Source: CAYVUI01 sp964454745 (GTDB lineage Bacteria > Planctomycetota > Phycisphaerae > Sedimentisphaerales > Anaerohalosphaeraceae). Taken from it: DNA of 43,514 nucleotides. Positions 34,318 through 42,575 of this stretch are shown piece after piece. The stretch covers positions 1 through 43,514 of the forward strand of contig CAYVUI010000022.1 in NCBI GenBank assembly GCA_964454745.1, given 5' to 3'. The stretch's first letter is position 1, and each line of letters opens with the position of its first letter. The position numbers were made by a program, and so were the translations under genes. The notes under the pieces were generated by a model, which was not told where the DNA came from, searched no databases, and worked only from the letters and a program-made list of their open reading frames with translations.

Positions 34318-35312
34318 GCCTGTGATTCTCCCGGTATATATTGTTCCACGCAGTCTTTGTAATACGCGTGCGTCTCTTTCAGGGCCTGGCGAAAATCGTA
34401 CTTCGCCTGCCAGCCGGTCGCCTTCTCAATCCGCTCACTGGAAAGGATCGCGTCTCCAATCTCTATCGCCGCCCTTTGCCCCGGCCACGGCACAAATTTT
34501 ACACGTCCGCTGCCCAGTACTTCCGTAATGGTCGTCGCAATCTCGGCCACGCTCAAGTGCTCTTTTGACACGGCAAAGCATGTCTTGCCGATCAGCTCAT
34601 CACAGCCCGCCACCGCCAAAATTGCCGCAATCGCATCTTCCACGTACAGGACATTTCGCTTTTGCTTGCCCTCCCCGAAAACCGTGATCTCCTTGTCCTG
34701 CAGGGCCAGCCCGACAAAATAATTATTAAACGTGAACTCCGGGCTGTGGATCGCCGCACGCGGGCCGACCACATTGGCCAGCCGCACGACACTCGCACGA
34801 AGTTGATGCGCCTTTGCATAGATCAGCACATACTTCTCCGAAACACACTTGTTCGCCGAGTAAATATCCGTCGGGAATTCCGGGTGCCGCTCATCAGCGG
34901 GCCGATACTGCAAGGGCCCAAGCTGTGTGCTTGTGCCCAGATGAATCAGTCGAACCTTCGGATGAAACCGCCGCACGGCTTCGAGCAGGTTAATGACCCC
35001 TTTACTGTTGACATCCAGGTCAATCAGCGGCTCCCGCATCGAAAATGGATGCGAGGTCGATGCCGCGCAGTTCACGATCAAATCCTGCTCGACCACCCTC
35101 TGCGAAATCTCGTCAAAATTCAGGATGTCATGATAGCAAAGCGTAACCTTGTTCTCGATCCCTTTGATATTGTACCGGTTGCCCCCGCCGTTAGGGTCCA
35201 GCGAATCGTAGATCGTAACCTCCGCGCCTTCCTGCACGCACCGATGCGCAAGGTTCGAGCCGATAAATCCCAGCCCGCCCGTAATCAGTATTTTCTTGCC
35301 GGTCATATTCAT
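34314..35312 (-). CDS. SDR-family nucleotide-sugar epimerase/dehydratase
   Basis: A 332-residue extended SDR similar to UDP-glucose 4-epimerase-type and CDP-tyvelose-epimerase-type enzymes. ITGGLGFIGSNLAHRC is the cofactor loop and TIYDSLDPNGGG the strand 2 region. HLGTSTQLG replaces the usual serine motif, and YSANKCVSEKY is the Y-x3-K. VVGPRAA and RNVLYVEDAIAAI are conserved. The N-x-Y-N segment after DPNGGG resembles the CDP-paratose 2-epimerase group, which is a guess. GGAAG lies about ten bases before the ATG. Confidence 0.85.
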   Translation of the reverse strand: MNMTGKKILITGGLGFIGSNLAHRCVQEGAEVTIYDSLDPNGGGNRYNIKGIENKVTLCYHDILNFDEISQRVVEQDLIVNCAASTSHPFSMREPLIDLDVNSKGVINLLEAVRRFHPKVRLIHLGTSTQLGPLQYRPADERHPEFPTDIYSANKCVSEKYVLIYAKAHQLRASVVRLANVVGPRAAIHSPEFTFNNYFVGLALQDKEITVFGEGKQKRNVLYVEDAIAAILAVAGCDELIGKTCFAVSKEHLSVAEIATTITEVLGSGRVKFVPWPGQRAAIEIGDAILSSERIEKATGWQAKYDFRQALKETHAYYKDCVEQYIPGESQA

Positions 35313-35336
35313 CGTGCCGATCTTCCCGTACGCGGT

Positions 35337-36476
35337 TCAGTCCGCAATCGAATAAAACGCTTTAAAATAATTTGCCGGAAACACTTCTTCCTGCACGTAC
35401 ACTTCCCGCCAGTGCGCCTGAACCGGGTAATCCTTTTGCGTGTATTGAATTTTATCAAACGGCACCTTGGCCTCGCGCCAGCACTTAAAGAAAAACCGCT
35501 TTGCCAGCCGGTCCACTGCGTCAAAATAAAACCCGATATGATCACGTGCCATCTCGTGCAGGCAGTCAATCGCCAAAAACAGGTCCACCGAACGATCCGG
35601 CAAAAGCTTCAGTTGGTCCGGCATCAAAAAGGCGATATCCGCCGCTTCAAACTCCTCGCGAACCTCTTCAAAAGACGTGAACGGCCGGAACCTAAATACC
35701 TTGCGATCCGCAAAAAACTCCGAAAGCGATGTCTGCGAGAGATACAGCGCCGGCGGAATATCCACGATCATATACTTCGCCTTCGGCATCAACTGCATCA
35801 GCACATGGGCCGTACGCCCCGACCCGGCCCCGATCTCCAGTACCGAAGTGACTGAATCAGGGTCGCAGCCCTCGCGAATCGATGCAAACTCCAGCACCGA
35901 ATTAAGCGTATCCTGCGTGTAAAAACGATCCGAGTAATGAATCCCCGGAGGATTGCCCACCCTCGGTTCCTCGATTTTTTCCAGCACAGACCCAAAGTCG
36001 TGCTGCATGCAGTAATTCAAAAGCATGGCCGTAATCAGGTTGTGATTCACCGATTCCACATTCGTAAGGCTCTCATGCCGCATGATGATCTGCCCCAGGT
36101 CCAGCCCGGAATACACCGTGTCCGGCTCTGCGAACAGCCTGGCCAGCATGGCCTCGTCCATTCCCACCCACGTATAATAATTCTTCGAGACCGTCTGTCG
36201 AAAATTCGCATACCCGCTCGCTGCGATCTGGCAGATATTCTGCTGGTTAAGCCACAGCCAGTACGCCGAACTTTCCCGGCAGGTGTCCGTCGTGACAAAA
36301 GTATCCAGCATCGCTGTCAGCCCCTCCGGCAGCTTGCCGCGGTCCGGATACGTTTCCCACCAGTGACGAAAATCCCCCGGCATTTTGGCCGGGTGGCGAA
36401 CGCGGTCATAAAGCTTCCATAGCACCGGCGGGGTATACGGCTCAATGGCCTTTCGAATATCACAGGGTCGAATCAT
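35337..36476 (-). CDS. Putative sugar O-methyltransferase (TIGR04371-like)
   Basis: A 379-residue protein with a helical N-terminal half rich in aromatic residues (SAYWLWLNQQNI, NYYTWVGMDEAML). Its SAM domain has SVLEIGAGSGRTAHVL at about residues 211-226, then KYMIVDIPPALYLSQ (strand 2 and loop) and DLFLAIDCLHEMARDH. The D-I-P-P-A-L-Y-L-S-Q loop is characteristic of the putative sugar O-methyltransferases found in O-antigen loci. It starts two bases after the stop of the SDR at 36479. It may methylate a sugar within the repeat or cap the chain end. Confidence 0.82.
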   Translation of the reverse strand: MIRPCDIRKAIEPYTPPVLWKLYDRVRHPAKMPGDFRHWWETYPDRGKLPEGLTAMLDTFVTTDTCRESSAYWLWLNQQNICQIAASGYANFRQTVSKNYYTWVGMDEAMLARLFAEPDTVYSGLDLGQIIMRHESLTNVESVNHNLITAMLLNYCMQHDFGSVLEKIEEPRVGNPPGIHYSDRFYTQDTLNSVLEFASIREGCDPDSVTSVLEIGAGSGRTAHVLMQLMPKAKYMIVDIPPALYLSQTSLSEFFADRKVFRFRPFTSFEEVREEFEAADIAFLMPDQLKLLPDRSVDLFLAIDCLHEMARDHIGFYFDAVDRLAKRFFFKCWREAKVPFDKIQYTQKDYPVQAHWREVYVQEEVFPANYFKAFYSIAD

Positions 36477-36478
36477 AT

Positions 36479-37525
36479 CTACCTCTTGGTCTCTCCATGT
36501 TTTGCGACGGCCTGTGCTATCGAAGGGTCGTCGCTTTCACGTTTCAATAAAATAGACAACGTTGCATCAATCCCCTCAGCAAAAGAGTGTCCGGCACTCC
36601 ATTGGCAGTCCTCGCAAAACCTTTGGGTGTTGACAACATACTGCCTTTTCTCAATTTCCGCCAAACCGTTGGGCGGCTCAACTTCAACGACAGAAATCTC
36701 CTGGCCGGTCCGTGCAGAGACTACCCGGCAGATCACTTCAAAAGCCTCCCGGATCGTTAAAGATTGCGCCGTGCCGATGTTGTAATAGCGCATGTTGGCC
36801 CGGTCGATGCACACACCCGCCTGGACAAACGCACGGACAACGTCATCGATGTAAATAAAGTTCCGCAGGTATTCCCCGCTGCCGTACAGTGTCAAATCCT
36901 GTCCCGAAAGAGCCCGGGAAACCATCATGTTCACAATCCCCCGGTCTGACGCCGAACTCCTCGGCCCCGGCCCGTATACATTTGGCAGACGAAGGCATGT
37001 GCCCTGCACATGCCCCTGATACGCCGCGCACAAAAGATACTTCTCGGCCATAAGTTTATGTACATCGTAGGTCGTGATCGGCTGATCGCTCGTGTTTTCA
37101 TCGATGCAGCCACACCCGGTCATGCCCACCTCGGTTGCCGTACCCGCCAGGACAATCGAAACCTTCCTGTCGCTTTTCTTACAGGCCGCCAGCAGGTTCA
37201 GCATCGGCTGGACATTGATCGAAAAATCCGCCTCGATATCTTTCTCCGCGACCGGCACACTCGTCTGCGCCGCGAGATGATACACAAGATCAACTTGCCC
37301 GACCAAATCCGCAAACGGATCCTCCTCTCGAAGGTCGCATGGCCGGTCCGTTACCGTCGCCGCCCCGGTCTCCACAGGCTCACAGCCCCGACGGCTCATA
37401 CGGAGTATCCTGCATCGGCTCTCGCACAGTGCCCGGACAAGATTGGTCCCGATAAAACCCCCCGCGCCGGTAACCAGTATCGTCTTGCCTTCAAACCAGG
37501 ATTTTTGCTGATCGCTTAGCTTCAT
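36479..37525 (-). CDS. SDR-family nucleotide-sugar epimerase/dehydratase
   Basis: A 348-residue extended SDR. The cofactor loop VTGAGGFIGTNLVRAL is at about residues 18-33. VLAGTATEVG stands at the serine position (AGTAT), and YDVHKLMAEKY is the Y-x3-K. RLPNVYGPGPR and RNFIYIDDVVRAF are typical of NDP-sugar 4,6-dehydratases and epimerases. It follows the RmlC-like gene by three bases. With that epimerase and the DegT aminotransferase it could form a short amino-deoxysugar pathway; the initial nucleotidyltransferase is not in the window. Confidence 0.85.
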   Translation of the reverse strand: MKLSDQQKSWFEGKTILVTGAGGFIGTNLVRALCESRCRILRMSRRGCEPVETGAATVTDRPCDLREEDPFADLVGQVDLVYHLAAQTSVPVAEKDIEADFSINVQPMLNLLAACKKSDRKVSIVLAGTATEVGMTGCGCIDENTSDQPITTYDVHKLMAEKYLLCAAYQGHVQGTCLRLPNVYGPGPRSSASDRGIVNMMVSRALSGQDLTLYGSGEYLRNFIYIDDVVRAFVQAGVCIDRANMRYYNIGTAQSLTIREAFEVICRVVSARTGQEISVVEVEPPNGLAEIEKRQYVVNTQRFCEDCQWSAGHSFAEGIDATLSILLKRESDDPSIAQAVAKHGETKR

Positions 37526-37528
37526 ATC

Positions 37529-37996
37529 TCAGCGAATCTCCGGACCCGCCAGCCAGTCAAAATCAATTTCATCCGAATCATACGCGATCCGCAGCTCATC
37601 GTCGGGGTTGTACACATGCGAAGTCATATACAGCAGGTTCACCGGTCCCTGTACCGTCTGGCATCCATGGGCCACACCCGGCGGAATCTTCAAAATTCGC
37701 GGCACCTGGTGGTCCCCGAGCAGCAGTTCCATCGTTTGTTTATATGTACCCGAATCCTCACGCATATCGCAAAGACCCACCCGAAGAATCCCGCCGCATA
37801 CATACCACCAGTCCGTCTGAATTTTGTGCAGGTGCCACGCCTTTGTCGCACCGGCCAGCATCAGAGAATGGCTCCACTGCCCGAAACCCTCGGCAAAAAA
37901 AGCATCCGTCTCCCGGATCAGCTCCCGGAAAAAGCCCCGACGGTCCGTGTGTGTCACCAGCTCCTTAAACGCAATCCCTTCAATCAACTCGCTCAT
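37529..37996 (-). CDS. RmlC-like dTDP-sugar 3,5-epimerase/cupin
   Basis: A 155-residue cupin of the dTDP-4-dehydrorhamnose 3,5-epimerase superfamily. HTDRRGFFRELIRE is the substrate strand, AWHLHKIQTDWWYVCGG the histidine and first beta-hairpin, LKIPPGVAHGCQ the second cupin motif, and YNPDDELRIAYDSDEIDFDW the typical family end. It is shorter than RmlC (about 180), which together with the changed histidine context suggests an epimerase or ketoisomerase on another keto-sugar. It overlaps the aminotransferase stop by four bases (ATGA), so the two are coupled. Confidence 0.85.
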   Translation of the reverse strand: MSELIEGIAFKELVTHTDRRGFFRELIRETDAFFAEGFGQWSHSLMLAGATKAWHLHKIQTDWWYVCGGILRVGLCDMREDSGTYKQTMELLLGDHQVPRILKIPPGVAHGCQTVQGPVNLLYMTSHVYNPDDELRIAYDSDEIDFDWLAGPEIR

Positions 37997-39090
37997 AATC
38001 CCTCGCTTATCACTTCATCAAGGCTTTGACAGACCAAATGCACTTCATCATCCCGCAGTTGCGGAAACATCGGCAGCGTCAAAATCTCATCCACAATTTT
38101 TTCCGTCACCGGCAAACAAAGCCCTTCCCGCAGGTACGCCTGCTGTTGATGCACAGCCTGCGGGTAATGGATTGACGCCCCGATCCCTTTCTCCCGGAGC
38201 TTTTGCCGTATCGCATCGCGATTCTTTACCCGAATTACGTACAAATGATACACCCCCTCGCATCCTTGCCGAACCTCCGGCAGAACCAAATCCAGTGCCT
38301 TTAGCCCCTTATCATACATCCCCGCGATATCTCTTCGCCGCCGGTTCCATCCACCCAGGTGTGTCAATTGCTCCCGCAATATTGCCGCATGCAGCTCGTC
38401 CAGCCGACTGTTAACCCCGGCAAATTGCGACTGCCGCTTATCATCCCAACCATATTGCCTAAGTTGCCTTGCCCGCTCGGATGCACCTTCATCCGAAAAA
38501 ACAATCATCCCCCCGTCACCCGGCGTCCCAAGGTTTTTAGTCGGATAAAAACTAAAGCACCCCGCATCCCCGATTGAACCGACTCTTTGTCCATGATACA
38601 AGGCTCCATGCGCCTGGGCACAATCTTCGATCAACCTCAGGTCATGCTCCCGGCAAATCGCGGCCAGAGCATCCAGGTCCGCTGGATTCCCGTACAAATG
38701 CACAGCAACAATCGCCCGTGTCTTCGGCGTAATCGCTTTCTCAACTGCCACCGGGTCGAGTGTGTAATACCTCTCTTCTACATCCGCAAATACCGCCCTT
38801 GACCCGCATGCTTCCACGCCAGCCGCCGTTGCCACTGCCGTATGCGAAGGAACAATCACCTCATCGCCCGCGCCAATCCCGAAACTGCGAAGCGAGATCG
38901 TAATCGCATCCGTTCCATTGCCGACACCGACTCCATACCCTCCATCGCAGTATGCGGCAAATTCCCTCTCAAAATCTGCAACCTGCTGACCAAGGACATA
39001 CCACCCGCTGTCCAGCACCCGGCCAACCGCATCGAGGGCCTGCCGCCTGTACTCACTGTAATGTCTCCCGGGATCAGCAAAGGGAATCAT
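37993..39090 (-). CDS. DegT-family sugar aminotransferase
   Basis: A 365-residue PLP enzyme. The Schiff-base lysine is K185 in CFSFYPTKNLGTPGDGG, the aspartate is in LIEDCAQAHGA, and GNGTDAI binds the cofactor phosphate. It is close in motif pattern to the dTDP-3-amino sugar aminotransferases (FdtB/DesV/QdtB group). The ATG at 39090 has GGAG nine bases upstream; an in-frame TTG at 39105 is too close to that site. It is the first gene of operon A, preceded by a long leader of about 244 bases. It likely aminates a 3-keto-6-deoxyhexose made by the adjacent RmlC-like cupin; inferred. Confidence 0.92.
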   Translation of the reverse strand: MIPFADPGRHYSEYRRQALDAVGRVLDSGWYVLGQQVADFEREFAAYCDGGYGVGVGNGTDAITISLRSFGIGAGDEVIVPSHTAVATAAGVEACGSRAVFADVEERYYTLDPVAVEKAITPKTRAIVAVHLYGNPADLDALAAICREHDLRLIEDCAQAHGALYHGQRVGSIGDAGCFSFYPTKNLGTPGDGGMIVFSDEGASERARQLRQYGWDDKRQSQFAGVNSRLDELHAAILREQLTHLGGWNRRRRDIAGMYDKGLKALDLVLPEVRQGCEGVYHLYVIRVKNRDAIRQKLREKGIGASIHYPQAVHQQQAYLREGLCLPVTEKIVDEILTLPMFPQLRDDEVHLVCQSLDEVISEGL

Positions 39091-39211
39091 CTGGATATTC
39101 TCCAAAGAAAAACGCCGGATAGAAAAGCAGAAATGCGATGCGAAGAGTCGGAAAAAGGATTGCAGAGGAGTAAAATGCGGGGAAATGAAATTCCATTTGA
39201 TGTCAATTCAG

Positions 39212-39232
39212 ACTCCGTCCCTGTCGGTTGCA
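39212..39232 (-). repeat. Shared 21-bp leader motif, copy B (operon A leader)
   Basis: On the plus strand it reads ACTCCGTCCC, then T, then GTCGGTTGCA, and matches copy A at 29506-29526 in 19 of 21 bases. It lies 122 bases upstream of the first gene of operon A and about 100 bases downstream of the predicted transcription start, so it would be in the leader RNA. On the minus strand CAGGGACGGAGTCTG looks loosely like the ops part of JUMPStart (GGGGCGGTAGCGTG). The alternative is a relic of a REP element. Confidence 0.6.
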
Positions 39233-39340
39233 CATGAAAAAGCAAAAACCCTGCATTTGCGAACCGTTTGTGAACATCCGGAACAAGCCGATTGGGTTTC
39301 GTAAGGAAACACGATTATGCCTGCCCATTCCAAAAGTACT

Positions 39341-39368
39341 ATTATAGATGCCCAAGCACCCCTATCAA
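39341..39368 (-). promoter_or_regulatory. Sigma-70-type promoter for operon A
   Basis: Read on the minus strand: TTGATA (plus 39363-39368), a 16-base spacer, and a perfect TATAAT (plus 39341-39346). Transcription would start near 39334 and give a leader of about 244 bases before the aminotransferase ATG at 39090. It is the best promoter match in the window and faces the long minus-strand gene series. Confidence 0.7.
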
Positions 39369-39444
39369 GCAAAAAAGCAGGAAATTCCCCCTCCTCGATC
39401 CCATCCCGATTCCCGAAAAACACAACACATTCTGCGAATGCTGC

Positions 39445-39473
39445 TTTACTTGCATCCAAAACTCAGTTATTAT
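39445..39473 (+). promoter_or_regulatory. Candidate promoter for the plus-strand pair
   Basis: TTTACT at 39445-39450, a 17-base spacer, and TATTAT at 39468-39473. The start would fall near 39480, about 100 bases before the ATG at 39580. The two boxes match the sigma-70 consensus at 4 and 5 of 6 positions. Together with the leftward promoter this makes 39334-39480 a divergent control region. Confidence 0.5.
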
Positions 39474-39500
39474 TTTAGGGATAGAAACGGTAACGTAATA

Positions 39501-39512
39501 TCCAAATTTGGA
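39501..39512. promoter_or_regulatory. 12-bp perfect palindrome, possible operator
   Basis: TCCAAATTTGGA is a perfect 12-bp palindrome about 20 bases downstream of the predicted rightward start. That is a usual place for a repressor site. No regulator gene is in the window, so its partner is unknown. Confidence 0.4.
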
Positions 39513-39530
39513 GAGTGAAAACGTCTTAAA

Positions 39531-39548
39531 CCCGGCACGGCTGCCGGG
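39531..39548 (+). other. Leader hairpin before the chain-initiation gene
   Basis: CCCGGCA, loop CGGC, TGCCGGG: a perfect 7-bp GC-rich stem ending 31 bases before the ATG at 39580. It is not followed by a T-run. It could stabilise the mRNA or affect access to the ribosome site (AGG, nine bases before the ATG). Confidence 0.5.
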
Positions 39549-39579
39549 CATCAGAACCTGCGTGATCAGGCGAATAGTT

Positions 39580-40986
39580 ATGTTAAAACGATACTCAGCA
39601 TTTTTTTCACTCTTTCGGTCCATACTCGACATCATCCTCTTCGCCATTGGGTGGATGATTGCCTATCTTATCCGATTTCACTCCGGCCTGTTCAGCGTGC
39701 CCAAGGGAACCCCGCCGTTCTCCAAGCATGCCGCACTCATCCTGCCCGTCGTCATCCTCTGCTACGGCTCTTGCATCCTCTGCGGCCTCTACAAAACCAA
39801 GCGCATCCAGGGCATCGCAAAGCAGATAATCGAGGTCACCAAAGCCTCCATTATCTCAGGCCTCTTTGTCCTCGCCTTCCTTTATTATCTCCAGGCGTGG
39901 CCCTATTCCAGGCTATTGCTGGTCATATTTGTCGTCATTGTTTTCGTAGGCCTCATCCTCTCGCACATCCTGACGATCTGGCTGCTGAGAAGACTAAGAA
40001 AAAAGGGCTACAATATCCGGTATTTTGCCGTCATCGGTGCCGGCAAATCAGGCCAGAAACTCGTCCGCGACATCCAGAAAAACAACTATTTGGGCCTAAA
40101 ATGCGCCTTTTTCGTCGATGACAACCCTGAACGCATCGGAAAAGTCATCATGGGCATCGGCGTCCACGGGCCCGTCTCCCGCCTGCCGGAAATCGTCAAA
40201 AACAAACGAGTCGATGAAATCTACCTCGCCCTCTCCGGCCCCCAGGCCCAGGCCGTATACCCCATACTCGAACAGCTCCAGGCCGCCGGCGTTACCATCC
40301 GCATCATCCCTGACTGGGGTAACCTCGTCACCGTTAGTGCCGCTTCCGCCGTCAAAATTGGCGATCAAATCCTCTTTTCCGCGGAGAATCCGCCGCTTTC
40401 CGGCGTCAATATCATTATTAAGGAGCTTTTCGACCGTACCGTTGCCTTTTTCCTCCTGCTTGTCCTCGCTTTGCCGATGCTTATTGTCGCCATTCTCGTG
40501 AAACTATCCAGCAACGGTCCTGTTTTCTACAAGCAGGTCCGCGTCGGAATGGACCAGAAGGAGTTCAGCATCCTCAAATTCCGCACCATGCCCACTGACG
40601 CCGAAAAAGAAACCGGACCCGTATGGTCCACACATGACGAAAAGCGGACTACAAAGATCGGCAGTTTCCTCCGCCGCACCAGTATCGATGAACTTCCACA
40701 GCTTATCAATGTCCTAAAAGGCGAAATGAGCCTGGTCGGCCCCCGCCCCGAAAGGCCCCACTTTGTCCGCCAGTTTTCCGAGGAATACAAAAAGTACATG
40801 CTCCGCCACAAGCTCAAGGCCGGCATGACCGGCTGGGCACAGGTCTGCGGCTTCCGCGGCGATACCTCCCTGCGAAAACGCCTCCAGTACGACCTCTACT
40901 ACATCCGCCACTGGTCCCTCTGGCTCGACATACGCATCCTGATTCTCACACCCATCCACCTGATCCGGGGGAAAAATGCCCACTGA
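39580..40986 (+). CDS. Polyprenyl-phosphate sugar-1-phosphate transferase (WbaP/WcaJ type)
   Basis: A 468-residue inner-membrane enzyme that starts chain synthesis by moving a hexose-1-phosphate onto undecaprenyl phosphate. Four N-terminal membrane segments span about residues 10-130. Next is a Rossmann-like domain (VIGAGKSGQKLVRDI, FFVDDNPERIG), a fifth segment near residues 290-310, and the catalytic bacterial sugar transferase domain with ILKFRTM, IDELPQLINVLKGEMSLVGPRPE and the basic end KAGMTGWAQVCG. All signature motifs are present. The ATG at 39580 begins the first basic-hydrophobic segment; an upstream in-frame ATG at 39508 adds a sequence not typical of the family. Confidence 0.93.
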   Translation: MLKRYSAFFSLFRSILDIILFAIGWMIAYLIRFHSGLFSVPKGTPPFSKHAALILPVVILCYGSCILCGLYKTKRIQGIAKQIIEVTKASIISGLFVLAFLYYLQAWPYSRLLLVIFVVIVFVGLILSHILTIWLLRRLRKKGYNIRYFAVIGAGKSGQKLVRDIQKNNYLGLKCAFFVDDNPERIGKVIMGIGVHGPVSRLPEIVKNKRVDEIYLALSGPQAQAVYPILEQLQAAGVTIRIIPDWGNLVTVSAASAVKIGDQILFSAENPPLSGVNIIIKELFDRTVAFFLLLVLALPMLIVAILVKLSSNGPVFYKQVRVGMDQKEFSILKFRTMPTDAEKETGPVWSTHDEKRTTKIGSFLRRTSIDELPQLINVLKGEMSLVGPRPERPHFVRQFSEEYKKYMLRHKLKAGMTGWAQVCGFRGDTSLRKRLQYDLYYIRHWSLWLDIRILILTPIHLIRGKNAH

Positions 40987-42538
40987 CGACGCAATCAAAG
41001 CAAAAATCGCCCCCCAGCCAGCTGCCCAGCCCCATCCTTATGCCAAAAACATCGCCATCCTCGCGGTCATCGTCCTGATCCTCGGCGTCTACCACATCGT
41101 CTCGGCTGTCCTCGTTTCGAAGGATACCATCAATTTCGTCACCTACGCCAAAACCTTCACCGAAAATCCGGCCCCGACCATCCGCTCCAACGACCAGCAC
41201 CCCGGCTTCCCCGCGATGATCTTCCTCACCCACCAGGCCGTCAAAACATTCAGCACCGATCCTGTCTGGTCCTGGCTCTACTCCGCGCAAATTACCGCTC
41301 TTGTCTTCCGCCTGTTGTCGATTATCCCGCTCTACTTTCTCGCCCGCATGCTCGTTGGGCCGAAATTGTGCTTCTGGTCCATGTTCGTCCTGCTCCTCTC
41401 GCCGGACCTGACCAAATACGGAAGCGACGGCCTGAGCGACTGGCCGCACCTGTTTTTTCTCTCGTCCGCGCTGCTGGCCATGATCTACGCCGCCCAGAAG
41501 AAAAAACTCTGGCCCTGGCCCCTGGTCGGCCTCCTGACCGGCCTGGGCTACCTCATCCGCCCGGAATGCGCCCAGATCATCATTTACGCCGGCCTTTTTC
41601 TCGCCCTCTCGTTCGTATGGAAGACCTGGTCCATCGGCTTTTTAAAAACCATCGCCGCCGGGCTGCTCGTCCTGGTCTTTTTCTTCGCCTGCGCCATACC
41701 CTACATGCACTTTAAAGGTGCCATCTTCCCCAAGAAAAAAGTCCTCCAGTTTGAGTCCACCCAAACCACACCCGACCAACCCCAAAATCTTGCGGCTGCA
41801 CCCGGCTGCGTTTCCATGCAAGCTTACAAAGCCGGCATCAACTTCGCCGCAATCGGTAATACCTCGTGGAAAATTGCCGAGAACATCTGCCAGACCCTCC
41901 TTTGGTTCTACGCCTTCCCGCTGATTTTCGCACTCTTTAAATACTTCATCTACCCGGAGAAATACGACCCCAAGCGCGTCATCCTCCTGCTGATGATCCT
42001 GCTCAACATCGCGTTGCTCTCATGGCTCTACAATTCCTACCATTATATGGACCGCCGCCACACCATCATCCTCGCAGTCCTCGGCGCGATCCTCGTACCC
42101 CTCGGTATCGAGATGTGGGCCCACAGCTTCGAAAAAATCTTCACCCCCAACGCTCACCTCATGAAGAAAGAGAACCGCGGCCACTTCTGGTTTTTCCTGC
42201 TTTTGGTCGTCGGTTTCTGCATCTACCTGCCCAACCTTTATACTCCTATTCACAACGACAAGCAGGCCCTCCGAAGCGCATCGGATTGGCTCATTGAAAA
42301 TACTACCCCCTCCGATTCCATCGCCCTCTGTCCGGATCTCGACGGCCGTATCGGCTTCTACGCACAGAGGAAAACCTTCGATTGCGAAAAAACCAAAATC
42401 CCGCCAACCACGGACTACATCATCGACCGCATCACCCCCGATGCCGACCACAAACTCCAGAACACCCTGCTTGCCTCCTGGCCGTACAAGTACAACACCC
42501 ACGTCGTCATCTACACCCCAGATGCCCTCATAAAATAG
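40976..42538 (+). CDS. GT39/ArnT-like membrane glycosyltransferase
   Basis: A 520-residue membrane protein with about nine to eleven segments. The loop after segment 1 has a conserved-type aspartate, SKDTINFVTYAK, and NDQHPGFPAMIFL, as in PMT/ArnT GT-C enzymes where this acidic residue is catalytic. LGYLIRPECAQI is another family-like motif. The C-terminal soluble part has SDWLIENTTPSDSIAL. It would use a polyprenyl-phosphate sugar donor on the periplasmic side. The start overlaps the preceding stop by 11 bases. The coding strand is very rich in C-ending codons. Confidence 0.82.
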   Translation: MPTDDAIKAKIAPQPAAQPHPYAKNIAILAVIVLILGVYHIVSAVLVSKDTINFVTYAKTFTENPAPTIRSNDQHPGFPAMIFLTHQAVKTFSTDPVWSWLYSAQITALVFRLLSIIPLYFLARMLVGPKLCFWSMFVLLLSPDLTKYGSDGLSDWPHLFFLSSALLAMIYAAQKKKLWPWPLVGLLTGLGYLIRPECAQIIIYAGLFLALSFVWKTWSIGFLKTIAAGLLVLVFFFACAIPYMHFKGAIFPKKKVLQFESTQTTPDQPQNLAAAPGCVSMQAYKAGINFAAIGNTSWKIAENICQTLLWFYAFPLIFALFKYFIYPEKYDPKRVILLLMILLNIALLSWLYNSYHYMDRRHTIILAVLGAILVPLGIEMWAHSFEKIFTPNAHLMKKENRGHFWFFLLLVVGFCIYLPNLYTPIHNDKQALRSASDWLIENTTPSDSIALCPDLDGRIGFYAQRKTFDCEKTKIPPTTDYIIDRITPDADHKLQNTLLASWPYKYNTHVVIYTPDALIK

Positions 42539-42553
42539 GGACAGCCACCTATT
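42534..42553 (+). repeat. Hairpin over the stop codon, REP-like
   Basis: AATAGG, loop GACAGCCA, CCTATT: a perfect 6-bp stem that contains the TAG stop of the GT39 gene. The word GGGACAGCCACCT resembles the REP-type repeats that accompany Y1 transposases (RAYTs) in many environmental bacteria. No transposase gene is near. Confidence 0.45.
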
Positions 42554-42575
42554 GATTCCGTAGGATGACGTTGAT

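Noticed and set aside
34662..35855. Plus-strand open frame of about 397 codons
   Set aside because: It crosses two well-supported minus-strand genes and their junction; its product is basic and without motifs.
39091..39340. Cyclic-di-GMP (GEMM) or other known riboswitch in the operon A leader
   Set aside because: I could not fit the leader to the conserved core of GEMM or another riboswitch that I know; kept only as a long leader of unknown role.
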